From Penaeus vannamei (taxonomy: Eukaryota > Arthropoda > Malacostraca > Decapoda > Penaeidae), in contig NC_091576.1 of the NCBI RefSeq assembly GCF_042767895.1, forward strand, positions 17,682,811 through 17,698,710: a stretch of 15,900 bases of DNA. The letters run 5' to 3'. The notes under the pieces are model-generated. The model searched no databases. It was not told the origin of the DNA and saw only the letters and a list, made by a program, of their open reading frames with translations. A program made the position numbers and the translations under genes. Below are positions 1 through 7,571 of this stretch, piece after piece (within the stretch, counting starts at the first letter, position 1; the number at the start of each line of letters is the position of its first letter).

Positions 1-425
1 AAAAAGAATAAGAAATATCTCTTCGTCAACAAGTCTGCCCCCCTTCCCTCCCCCCCCCCGCCCAACCTCCTAAAACAATAACAACAAACAAATAAACAAG
101 CAATAAAAAGATTAAAATATGCCTTCGTTGGCAAGCCTCCCCCCCGGCGCCCCCCACGAGCCCGTTTCAGCGGCCTAGAAATAACAAACAAGCAACAAAA
201 TTAAAAACAGCTGTCAAACAATAACAACAAGCAAATAAACAAGCAATAAAAAGAAAAATATCTCTTCGTTGTCAACCCTGACGCCCCCCCATCCCCTTCC
301 CCCAACCCCTTCCGTCCTACCCACCTACTCTCCCTCCCCCCCTCCCATCCCCCAAACACACAAACAAACCAACAAACACACAAAATCAAAAATATCTCTT
401 CGTTATCAAACCCTATCCTCCTCCC
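1..425. repeat. Degenerate tandem repeat, period about 100-140 bp
   Basis: A recurring anchor resembling ATCTCTTCGT(T)NNCAA appears near 17, 118 (variant), 259 and 392. Each copy is preceded by an A-rich AACAA/AATAAA stretch containing CAAGCAATAAAAAG-like text and followed by a C-rich tract. This is a degenerate minisatellite or dispersed-repeat array of about four copies. The C-rich tract varies in length between copies, which explains the irregular period. The left end runs off the window, so the copy number is a minimum. I see no coding signal. Confidence 0.6.
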
Positions 426-735
426 TCTCCCCCTCCTATGCCCCCCCCTATCTCCAACCACCCAGCTCACCCTCCCTACCCACCACACCCACCCATCCCA
501 CCCACACACACTCTTTCCTCTCCCCTCCTACCCACCTTCCTCCTTACCCACCAACCATCCACCAAAACCTCCCTCCTCCAACTCCCATCCCACTCCACCC
601 TACCCTCCCCACACCCCTCCCCACCCACCCCCCCCCCCCCCCACCCCACCCCACCCCTCCCCACCCCACCCTCCCCACACGCCTACACCCGCACACACAA
701 ACACACACGCCCGCCTTCCTCAACCAACCCTAACT
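426..735. repeat. C-rich/CA low-complexity tract
   Basis: Almost pure C, A and T with CCCA, CCACC and CACACA runs, including a run of more than ten C near 627-640. Open frames here encode only Pro/His/Thr/Ser low complexity and are products of composition. The tract looks like an expanded form of the C-rich segment of the repeat to its left. Confidence 0.75.
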
Positions 736-837
736 TTCTATTGGGTTATTGCCAAGATATCTTAAATTGGTTTCTTCCACTCGACCAAGACGCTACGGGC
801 AGTTTGGTGGCCGCGTCCCTTACTCTTGCAAGGGCGG
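736..837. other. Short unique-looking island
   Basis: About 100 bp of balanced composition between the C-rich tract and the purine-rich minisatellite. It has no ORF of note, no RNA gene and no recognised motif. Confidence 0.4.
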
Positions 838-1347
838 TATACAAGGGGGTTTATTGGGGCTTCATTTAAGGGAGAGGGGAGGAAAGGAGAGGGAAGAAGG
901 GATGGGAGGAAGAGGGAAAGAAAGGAAAAAAGGAGAGGAGGGAGGAAGGAATGAAAGGATGGAGTAAAGGAAAGGAGGAAGAGAAGAAGAGGGAGGAGTG
1001 GAAAAGGAAGGAGAGAAAGATGGGGATATACAAGGGGTTTTATTGGGGGATTCATTTAAGGGAGAGGAGAGGAAAGGAGAGGAGGAAGGATGGAGGAAGA
1101 GGGAAAGAAAGGAAGAAATGAGAGGAGGGAGGAAGAGAAGAAGAGGGAGGAGTGGAGAAGGAAGGAGAGAAGGATGGCGATATACATGGGGTTTATCGGG
1201 GCTTCATTTAAGGGAGAGGGAAGGAAAGGAGAGGAGGAAGGATGGAGGAAGAGGGAAAGAAAGGACGGATGGAGGAAGAGAGAAAGAGAAGAGGAAGGCT
1301 AGAGGAAGAGGGAGAAATGGAGAAGGAAGGAGAGAAGGATGGCGATA
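838..1347. repeat. Purine-rich minisatellite, left part (unit about 150-190 bp)
   Basis: A conserved anchor of the form (GA)TATACAWGGGG(G)TTTATTGGGG, followed by a TTCATTTAAGGGAGAGG-like stretch, begins near 838, 1027 and 1181. Between anchors lies AGG/GAA-rich DNA that ends in a recurring GGAGAGAAGGATGG-like string. A fourth unit starts near 1346 and is cut by the LTR element. It continues at 9099, so this block and 9099-9450 are one array. The frames read through it are Glu/Arg/Lys/Gly low complexity and are not taken as genes. Confidence 0.75.
1344..1347. repeat. Target-site duplication GATA, left copy
   Basis: GATA lies directly before the LTR terminus TGTAAGG and is repeated directly after the other terminus (CCTCACA) at 9099-9102. 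Removing the element and one GATA restores a string that matches an intact minisatellite unit at about 1165-1205. This confirms the duplication independently. A 4-bp duplication fits Ty3/gypsy-type integration. Confidence 0.85.
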
Positions 1348-1662
1348 TGTAAGGTTATGTGAATGAGGAACCCAAAGGAAGCCAACCGTGAGGCGGAAGA
1401 CTTCAGGCTTAAGGGCCAAGGAAAATGAGGGGGCCCCGTTCGTTCCTCGCAAAGGGGGTGATGGGACCAAGCTGAAGGCTAGGAACCAACACGACCTCAC
1501 AAGCCAAACTATCCCCGGAGTTGCAGGTCTACCAGGAGCGTGACCAATATGAAGATAGTAATAAAATACAATAAAAATAAATCCTAAAATGAACTGTAAA
1601 AGTAACCAATGTGCAGAAGGCACCAAAGTAAAACTGAAATTAAAACGTAAAAATATTACAAT

Positions 1663-1758
1663 TGCCAGAAGGGCTAAATAAAATATGCCAGAAGGGCTTA
1701 AATACAGTAAAACTTGCCAGAAGGGCTGAACAATTATTAAAAATATGCCAGAAGGGCT
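1663..1758 (-). repeat. Four 13-bp iterons in the 3' LTR
   Basis: TGCCAGAAGGGCT occurs exactly at 1663-1675, 1686-1698, 1715-1727 and 1746-1758. Each is followed by an A-rich spacer, and start-to-start distances are 23, 29 and 31 bp. The sense strand reads AGCCCTTCTGGCA. The GCC...GGC ends are complementary, so each copy could form a very small hairpin. The same four are present in the other LTR. Function is unknown; protein-binding sites or structured RNA elements are possibilities. Confidence 0.8.
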
Positions 1759-2175
1759 TAAAAACAGTAAAAAGAACTGGCATCTATGTTAAGATACGTA
1801 AAATGACACCAACAAGGAGTAGAGGTAAGAGATAGCTTGAAGAAAAGTAAATGAAAAGATCGTAAAACCAGAAAAGTAAAAAGTAAAAGCTGAAGTAAAA
1901 GTCCAGGTAAAGGACGAGTAAAAGGGTAAAACGAATAAAAGTAGTAAAAGGAACCAGTAAAAGTAAGTAAAATTCAGAGTAAGTAAAAAGTAAAAGTAAA
2001 GGCACACATGGTTCAAGGTAAAAAAAATAGAGTAAAACAGTAAAATAACACGTCCAGCATAAATACACCTAGGCAAGTAAAAGGGGCAGTACAACCTTGT
2101 TTCAGCATCCGAGGTGTAGAATCCAGACAGGTAAATCCAAGGGTCAAGTCAAACACAGTCAAAGTATCCACTTCG

Positions 2176-2181
2176 TTTATT
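2176..2181 (-). terminator. Candidate polyadenylation signal AATAAA
   Basis: In the sense strand AATAAA is followed about 20 nt later by the GU-rich stretch TGTGTTTG (plus strand 2150-2157). This is the arrangement expected of a cleavage and polyadenylation site. Another AATAAA lies upstream in sense at 2605-2610. Either could define the 3' end of R in this LTR. Placement is inferred from motifs alone. Confidence 0.35.
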
Positions 2182-3190
2182 TGGCAAAAACATGGGGGTT
2201 ACATTGGTTCACGCGGACGGAGTGGTAGCGGTAAAAATGATTAAAACAATAAATAGGAAATATTAAAATAAAAGAAAATATACACAAGATAAAACAAAAG
2301 GTAAAAACAATAAAACATCACAAGAAATAAATGGGAAAATAATAATTAGCAAAAAAAAATACGTAAAACCATCTGCTGCGATTCAGAAATAAAAATATAA
2401 AAATCAGTGACTTGCTCTCAGGGTAAAAGAGAGATTAAAATGACCAGTAAGTAAAAGCAAAGCACAAAAAACTAAAACTGAACTTGAAGATAAAAGGAAT
2501 AAAAAGTACGAGAGAAATCGCAGCAGATGAGGATGCCCCCTTATCCGCACATCATGTGAATCCTTGTGGGATATTGGCGGATAGCAAACGAATTCAGTGG
2601 AAGTTTTATTAAAAATGTATACAAAAAGGTGTAAATGAAAGTAGAATACATGTAAAATACGCCAGCATAAAACAGAAGTAAAATAAAAGTGTAGAAATCA
2701 GGCTGGCAGAGGGAAGTGGTCCACTGTGCTCGACTCGCCCTGTGGATTACGGAGGATGCTGGGTAGGAATGGGGTAGGATGGGGGCAGGAGTGGATAGGG
2801 TTAAAGGTAGAAGATAGGACAAACGGGAGAAAAAGAATGGGGAAGGGAGGAATGAGCGTAGAAGTAGAGGAAAGCGAAAAAGCGAAGGAACAGGAAGAGG
2901 GTGCGAATAAGAGGGGTACGAGGGGAAATGCGGCAGGATACAGGATAGGATAGGGATAGGATGGAGGTAGGATAGGTTAGAGATGAAGATAAGAAGTAGA
3001 ACAAGCAGAGGAAAAGAGTAAAAGAGGGAGAAACTAGCACAGAAGTAGAGGGGAGTATAAAAAGCGAGGGGACAAGGAGAGGGTGCGAATAAGAGGAGAG
3101 GGATATGAGGATAGAGGAAAAGGGGGGGGGGGAGGATAGGTGATGGGTAAGGTCTGTGGGGGGGGGGGGGAGGAGGTTGAAAACCTCACA

Positions 3191-3199
3191 ACCCTCCCA
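3191..3199 (-). other. Polypurine tract
   Basis: In the sense strand TGGGAGGGT runs directly into the 3' LTR start TGTGAGG. It is short but purine-rich and correctly placed for plus-strand DNA priming. The purine core is GGGAGGG, with a T before the LTR. Confidence 0.6.
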
Positions 3200-3511
3200 T
3201 ACCACGGGGTCGGAGAGGACATCGGAGACACACCTGGAAAGAGAAACAAGGAAGGCCTGAGCCCGATTACTTGCCTCAAAAGTTAAGGTGCACGTTCAGC
3301 TGGACGTGCATGACACGCATCACTGAACACGCAAAACACAAGTAAATAAAACACAGTAAAAACAGTAAAATAAATAAGTAAACAGTAAAATAAATTAGTA
3401 AAACCAAAACAAACACTGAAGAATCATCTCAGCCACAAACAGGGGCTGAGAAAAGGGGCCACAGTCCAGAACAGCTACACGTCAGGACCAAGGGCAGCAC
3501 TGGAGAACAGC
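3200..3511 (-). other. 3' untranslated segment of the retrotransposon
   Basis: This noncoding stretch lies between the protease ORF stop and the polypurine tract. Its GTAAAA-rich middle (about 3340-3405) resembles LTR and leader text. It holds two perfect 7-bp inverted repeats: TGCACGT/ACGTGCA (3289-3295 and 3304-3310) and CTCAGCC/GGCTGAG (3428-3434 and 3444-3450). No reverse transcriptase or integrase remnant is recognisable. Confidence 0.6.
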
Positions 3512-5281
3512 TCAGGGGGTCACGTCATCATCAGGTCCACCAGTGAAGTCGGCACGAACATCTGCGATCGGTCCATCAGCATCAACATCCTCGACATCAG
3601 TGTCCGGGGCAGGGTCAGCTGGATCTGCATCGGCATCAACGTCCTCGACGTCAGGGTCCTGGGAAGGGCCGACTGAATCCTCTGCATCCAAGTCAGGAAC
3701 ATCCGGGTCATCTGGTCCTGGGTCATCGTCATCGGTGACAGCTTCACATGTGGCCACAGCTACAGAGGGTGGTAAGAAAGCATCCTCTATGTCCCATTCT
3801 TCTGAATTCCCCCACAAAGAAGCAGAGAAGTCGTCCCACTCCATCTCTGGTTCGATAGCTCCATCAGGAGACAAGAAGGATTCGGCAAAATGCTTCGGCT
3901 CTGTGACGGCGGAAGCAGTGATGAATGGGCTCTCTTCTCCAGCTTGAAGTGGGGACCTCGGCTCTGTCAGGGCAGAGGTTGATAAAGAACTCAGGCCTTG
4001 GGGTACAGTACATCCTGAACTGATGGGACACCTGTCTCGCCCGGCAGCAGCAATACCAGTAGACCTATGGGCTGTGTAGTTCTTGTTTTGTCCATCCTCA
4101 GGGCCAGTCCTGACAGGAGGTACATGATTCCTGGCAGCTGTCTCCCGGAAGGTTGACTGGGGTTGAACATGATGGCTCGTGGAGTGGGGAACACTGTAGA
4201 CCTCTCCCAGAGGTGTGATAGTCCCGAGTCTGGTACCCTGTTTCAATACTAGCGGCCGTGAATTGTGATTCAGGGCCCATATGGAGCATCGTCGTCGAGT
4301 GGCGGTCGTAACAAGGTGCGGAAGTGTCAGGTGGTCAGTCACGGCAGGGGTCAAAACGACATCTCTGTCTGCTTGACCCAGCCGAGAAATGCAGCTTTCC
4401 AGAAAGCGACCAGAGTGTGGTGGAATGGTAGTCAGTCTGGCAAGATGGACAGCGGCTTCTTCTGGAGCAGGTGCATGGAGTCCAGGAGGAGAATCAGTCA
4501 GGCCTGAGTCAACCAGGCTAATCTGTAGGGAGTGGGCATCGGTGTATAGGAGCGACAGCTCACAACCTCCCAGGATGAGCAGTCCATGAGGTGATTGGGC
4601 TTCCGACTGCAAAGTGAAGTCCTGGCGTCGCAAGAAGTCAGTCCCAAGAAGGACATCGCCATGGAAGGACAGATCAGCCACTATGGTGCGGTGAAGTAGA
4701 ACAAGATCTGGACTGATGGTGAAGCTGAGTATCACCTCTGCAGCTGGGTGGAAAGGCTCCCCTGAGACGCCTTGGAGGATCTTGCTAGAAGCATGATGTC
4801 GGAGCTTCTTCGCCGGATCGAGGACTTCTAAAGCACTTGGCTTAACTAAAGTCACCTGAGACCCAGTGTCGATGAAGCAGAGAAGAGTCTTCCCATCAAC
4901 ACTGAGTGCCACGACTGGACGTCCGCCGACTGCTGGGGTAGTCACCGCTGCTGTTGTTTGGACCGGCTCTGTCTGGACTGTGATGGAGCGTGTGCGGGTT
5001 CCCTCTTGTAAAGTCGCCAGTGAAGTTGGGAACCCTTCCTTCCTGGCCTCTTGGAAAGGGGCACTCACGAGACATGTGACCGCTCCTTCCACAACAGAAA
5101 CAAGAGTAGGCTGGTGGTGAAGACTGACGGGCAGCAGCTCTGCATTCCCGGGTGCTGTGGGTCGAACTGCGATGGTATTCGCACCAAACATTACGTCGTG
5201 ATGTTGGTGGTGAGGAAAGAGGCGACTGAGTAGGTGGCGGTGAAGTGGCAACAGGAAACAGGTCATAACGGTCTCGAGCAC
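3512..5281 (-). CDS. Retrotransposon protease ORF with linker and acidic tail (Pol without RT/IN)
   Basis: The open frame is about 589 codons, counted from a GTG at 5281 that is probably not a real start. It overlaps gag in the +1 frame and has no obvious ATG of its own, so a Gag-Pro fusion by frameshifting is likely. A retropepsin-like aspartic protease spans about residues 120-240. It carries the active-site core FIDTGSQ (Asp138, codon 4868-4870) and the downstream LLGTDFL motif (211-217). Residues about 275-358 contain IPPHSGR, LNHNSRPLVLKQGTRLG and neighbouring text, resembling the segment that precedes reverse transcriptase in many Ty3/gypsy polyproteins. The remainder (about 360-515) is low in recognisable features. 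The last 74 residues are extremely rich in Asp, Pro and Val, with VEDVDAD repeated. The frame ends cleanly at a stop near 3512 without RT, RNase H or integrase. Confidence 0.8.
   Translation of the reverse strand: MLETVMTCFLLPLHRHLLSRLFPHHQHHDVMFGANTIAVRPTAPGNAELLPVSLHHQPTLVSVVEGAVTCLVSAPFQEARKEGFPTSLATLQEGTRTRSITVQTEPVQTTAAVTTPAVGGRPVVALSVDGKTLLCFIDTGSQVTLVKPSALEVLDPAKKLRHHASSKILQGVSGEPFHPAAEVILSFTISPDLVLLHRTIVADLSFHGDVLLGTDFLRRQDFTLQSEAQSPHGLLILGGCELSLLYTDAHSLQISLVDSGLTDSPPGLHAPAPEEAAVHLARLTTIPPHSGRFLESCISRLGQADRDVVLTPAVTDHLTLPHLVTTATRRRCSIWALNHNSRPLVLKQGTRLGTITPLGEVYSVPHSTSHHVQPQSTFRETAARNHVPPVRTGPEDGQNKNYTAHRSTGIAAAGRDRCPISSGCTVPQGLSSLSTSALTEPRSPLQAGEESPFITASAVTEPKHFAESFLSPDGAIEPEMEWDDFSASLWGNSEEWDIEDAFLPPSVAVATCEAVTDDDDPGPDDPDVPDLDAEDSVGPSQDPDVEDVDADADPADPAPDTDVEDVDADGPIADVRADFTGGPDDDVTP
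3515..3736 (-). repeat. Asp-rich C-terminal tail with 54-bp internal repeat
   Basis: Codons here form an acidic tail. On the plus strand, a GCATCAAC(A/G)TCCTCGAC-type block begins at 3579 and again at 3633, exactly 54 bp (18 codons) apart, so the frame is preserved. The two copies encode D-x-DVEDVDAD. This points to an in-frame tandem duplication within the tail. Confidence 0.7.
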
Positions 5282-6662
5282 GGGGTGGTCGGTCTGGAGT
5301 GCGACGTCGAAGCTGGTAGTCGTCCTCTTGGATGTCGTTCAGAGACTGGTGGCGAGTGTTGGAACTGCTGTGCCTGATGCCATACCTGGAGTTCCAAAGC
5401 TTCTGGGCGGTCTCGGCAAGCTGGATAGGCGAACAATCATCCTTGAGGACAAGGAGATCGCGTAAGGTGGATGGTAAGCCAGCAAGGAAGACCCGCCTGA
5501 TCAGCTCAGAAGGCTCTCCTACAGCTCCTCGGTGGTCCCGGTAGCCTTGGAAGACTGACGCCTCCACCTCAAGGAAGAAGTCCATCGGAGCCTGCCTCTC
5601 AGTCATTCCGTGATCATACAGCACCTTGAAGAAATCAGAGGCACTGTATGTTCCCCTGAATTTACGTCTAAGTTGCCGCTTGAAGGTGTCCCAGTCCTGT
5701 ATTCTGTCGAAGCTCTCGGAGTTGATGATGGTCTCCGCTCTGCCCCGACAGCTCGCTCTCGCAGCCCGGATGTACGCATCATCAGTTGCGGGTCGTACCA
5801 GGTTCTCGATGGCCCGAATGTAACTTTCTACCTCTTGGTTCCTCTTCAAGGGCTCGCAAGCAGAGGTTTCTCCCTTAAAGTGAGGGATGGAGTCCCGGGA
5901 CACAAGGTAAGGGATGACATCCCTGGAAATCAGTGAAGGCTGCTGGTGTCGAAGGTGATCCTCCGCTGGCTCATCGCGGTGTACAGGAGTTGACAATCTT
6001 GGGGCTGGCTCGGGGAAAGTCTGTCTAGCCTCTCGAAAGTGTGATGGAGACCGAGGGTGTGCCAACAAGTCGCCTTGAGCTGCTTCCATCCTTCTGTATG
6101 CTGGCGGTTGACGACCACTTGGCTGGCTGTGAAAGAGGGCCTGTTCTTGTCGTTGTATGCGTCTTTCCCTTTCCTCCAGTTGTCGCTGCCATTCCTGTAG
6201 GTCTTCCCTGGTAGCTGTTTGGCGGATGGGGCTGGAAGGCCTGGCTGCACGTGGTGTGGTAGCTTGTCGAATGCACGGAAGTGGTGCGCCCGCTTGCTGC
6301 TCCTCAGTCTGTGCTGCTGAGGGAACCTGGGTTCCATTACTGCGAGATACCACCGCTTCGGCAGGAGCAGTCCTTTCCTGAAGTTGGTCCTCAAGTCGCT
6401 GCAGTCTGTCCTCGCTCGTCCGGGCTATCTCCTCCATCCTGCGCAGCAGTTCTTCCCTGTTCTGGGCGACAAGGTCCGTCATCCTCTGCAGCATCTCCTC
6501 CATCATCGTAACTTCGCTCTCCACTGCACGAACTGCGTCCTGCACTTGGGTATCGGAACCCTGCACCACTATAAGGGATGCACGGTGGTCAGGTGAAGAG
6601 GTACGCGAGCTTGGCTGGCTCGAAGACCTTGTTGCACGTAAAGGCCTCCCACGTCCAGGCAT
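4896..6662 (-). CDS. gag: Gag polyprotein of the LTR retrotransposon
   Basis: The predicted protein is 588 aa. The ATG at 6662 (MPGRGRP) was chosen because the frame upstream opens only at a non-ATG codon (TTG, 6770) and because A sits at -3. Residues about 41-96 and 152-178 are Glu/Arg/Gln-rich heptad-like helices, probably a coiled coil. About 257-428 is a helical capsid-like region with WDTFKRQLRRKF (324-335) and FLAGLPSTLRDLL (392-404), typical in style of Ty3/gypsy Gag. The C-terminal nucleocapsid has CEYHRSSTHSTREC (494-507, a C-x2-H-x4-H-x4-C variant) and CFCCGRSGHMSREC (521-534, a canonical C-x2-C-x4-H-x4-C knuckle). By family knowledge it should assemble particles and package the element RNA. 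The frame is intact. The stop overlaps the protease frame, which lies at +1. Confidence 0.88.
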   Translation of the reverse strand: MPGRGRPLRATRSSSQPSSRTSSPDHRASLIVVQGSDTQVQDAVRAVESEVTMMEEMLQRMTDLVAQNREELLRRMEEIARTSEDRLQRLEDQLQERTAPAEAVVSRSNGTQVPSAAQTEEQQAGAPLPCIRQATTPRAARPSSPIRQTATREDLQEWQRQLEERERRIQRQEQALFHSQPSGRQPPAYRRMEAAQGDLLAHPRSPSHFREARQTFPEPAPRLSTPVHRDEPAEDHLRHQQPSLISRDVIPYLVSRDSIPHFKGETSACEPLKRNQEVESYIRAIENLVRPATDDAYIRAARASCRGRAETIINSESFDRIQDWDTFKRQLRRKFRGTYSASDFFKVLYDHGMTERQAPMDFFLEVEASVFQGYRDHRGAVGEPSELIRRVFLAGLPSTLRDLLVLKDDCSPIQLAETAQKLWNSRYGIRHSSSNTRHQSLNDIQEDDYQLRRRTPDRPPRARDRYDLFPVATSPPPTQSPLSSPPTSRRNVWCEYHRSSTHSTRECRAAARQSSPPAYSCFCCGRSGHMSRECPFPRGQEGRVPNFTGDFTRGNPHTLHHSPDRAGPNNSSGDYPSSRRTSSRGTQC

Positions 6663-7223
6663 AGTACGAAGCCTGGTGACAAAGGGAGCGAAGTCCCACA
6701 CACACACTGGAGCAGTACAGCTCAAACACACAAGTACAAAAAGTAGCCAGAGATGCTGGCTAACACACAAAACAAAGTGAACAGTGATGCGTGGTCAACT
6801 GAGCCAAACACTGGCGCATTAAAACTTAAAAACTGCCCGTAAACTGGGTAAAATACAAAAAAACGAACCAAGTGCGAACAAAGGGGAAAAAGTAAAATTA
6901 GCAGGGGTAAAAGCAAGATTAAAACACAGCAAAATAAAAGTATCCCTATACCTAGCAAGAGCCATAAAATAAAACTAACTGGTGAGCGGGCATTAGTAAA
7001 AACAGACAAAAAATTAAAATGCTGAAAGAGAAAAGCCTCGCTCAAAAATACTAAAATACTACAAAAACCTGCAAGAAAAGCACAGAACATAAAACACAAG
7101 AAATGTGGCTCTTCTAAAACTACTAAAACAGCTAATCTAACAGGAAAAAGCTAAACACTGGACGTTAAAAATCTTCATATTAGTCAACGAGCAGAGAAAG
7201 CTCATAAATACACTCCTGGTAGG
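6663..7223 (-). other. 5' leader of the retrotransposon
   Basis: About 560 nt between the primer binding site and the gag ATG. It is A-rich on the plus strand (T-rich in sense) with repeated TAAAAC/AAAATAAAA text. Packaging and dimerisation signals would be expected here by analogy with other LTR elements, but I see no specific motif. Overlapping frames in this stretch are hydrophobic (Phe/Leu-rich), reflecting T-rich sense sequence. Confidence 0.6.
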
Positions 7224-7241
7224 TCCCACTCGCTGCCACCA
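7224..7241 (-). other. Primer binding site, tRNA-Leu-like
   Basis: In sense it reads TGGTGGCAGCGAGTGGGA. Its complement on the plus strand, TCCCACTCGCTGCCACCA, has the form of a mature tRNA 3' end (T-arm, acceptor, CCA). From memory it closely matches a leucine isoacceptor ending in TCCCACCGCTGCCACCA, with one difference. It starts 14 nt after the 5' LTR, a usual distance for Ty3/gypsy elements. The tRNA identity is from memory of animal tRNAs. Confidence 0.75.
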
Positions 7242-7571
7242 AAATTGGGTGTACCTGTAAGGTTATGTGAATGAGGAACCCAAAGGAAGCCAACCGTGAG
7301 GCGGAAGACTTCAGGCTTAGGGGCCAAGGAAAATGAGGGGCCCCGTTCGTTCCTCGCAAAGGGGGTGATGGGACCAAGCTGAAGGCTCGGAACCAACACG
7401 ACCTCACAAGCCAAATTATCCCCGGAGTTGCAGGTCTACCAGGAGCGTGACCAATATGAAGATTGGTACATAAAATACAATAAAAATAAATCCTAAAATG
7501 AACTGTAAAAGTAACCAATGTGCAGAAGGCACCAAAGTAAAACTGAAATTAAAACGTAAAAATATTACAAG

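Larger units (their letters stand above)
1348..3190 (-). repeat. 3' LTR
   Basis: 1,843 bp, with TGTAAGG at the plus-strand left end and CCTCACA at the right end, so it has TG...CA termini in either orientation. It is nearly identical to 7256-9098. Differences noted by eye: substitutions near 1411, 1467, 1508 and 1662, a G-run indel near 1431, a small indel/substitution cluster near 1555, and changes in two G runs near 3131 and 3165. It contains four copies of a 13-mer (1663-1758), a long stretch rich in GTAAAA (about 1780-2480), and a purine-rich segment (about 2760-3180) that is pyrimidine-rich in the sense strand. In sense orientation the transcript should be cleaved and polyadenylated within this copy. 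Confidence 0.9.

Noticed and set aside
269..869. Pro/Thr/His-rich frames in the C-rich tract
   Set aside because: Low-complexity composition with no start context, splice logic or domain.
838..1347. CRISPR-like array of spaced repeats
   Set aside because: Units are long, purine-only and diverged with no unique spacers, in a eukaryotic context; it is a minisatellite.
3191..3511. Remnants of reverse transcriptase or integrase
   Set aside because: No YxDD-like, RNase H or integrase DDE motifs are recognisable in any frame between the protease linker and the 3' LTR.
3543..3947. Ser-rich plus-strand frame of 134 codons
   Set aside because: It is antisense to the acidic tail of the protease ORF, starts at GTG, and its Ser/Thr/Gly content is the mirror of Asp codons.
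6663..6770. Upstream 36-codon extension of Gag with a hydrophobic, signal-peptide-like stretch
   Set aside because: The extension opens with TTG rather than ATG, while an ATG in good context lies at 6662. The hydrophobic residues follow from T-rich leader sequence.
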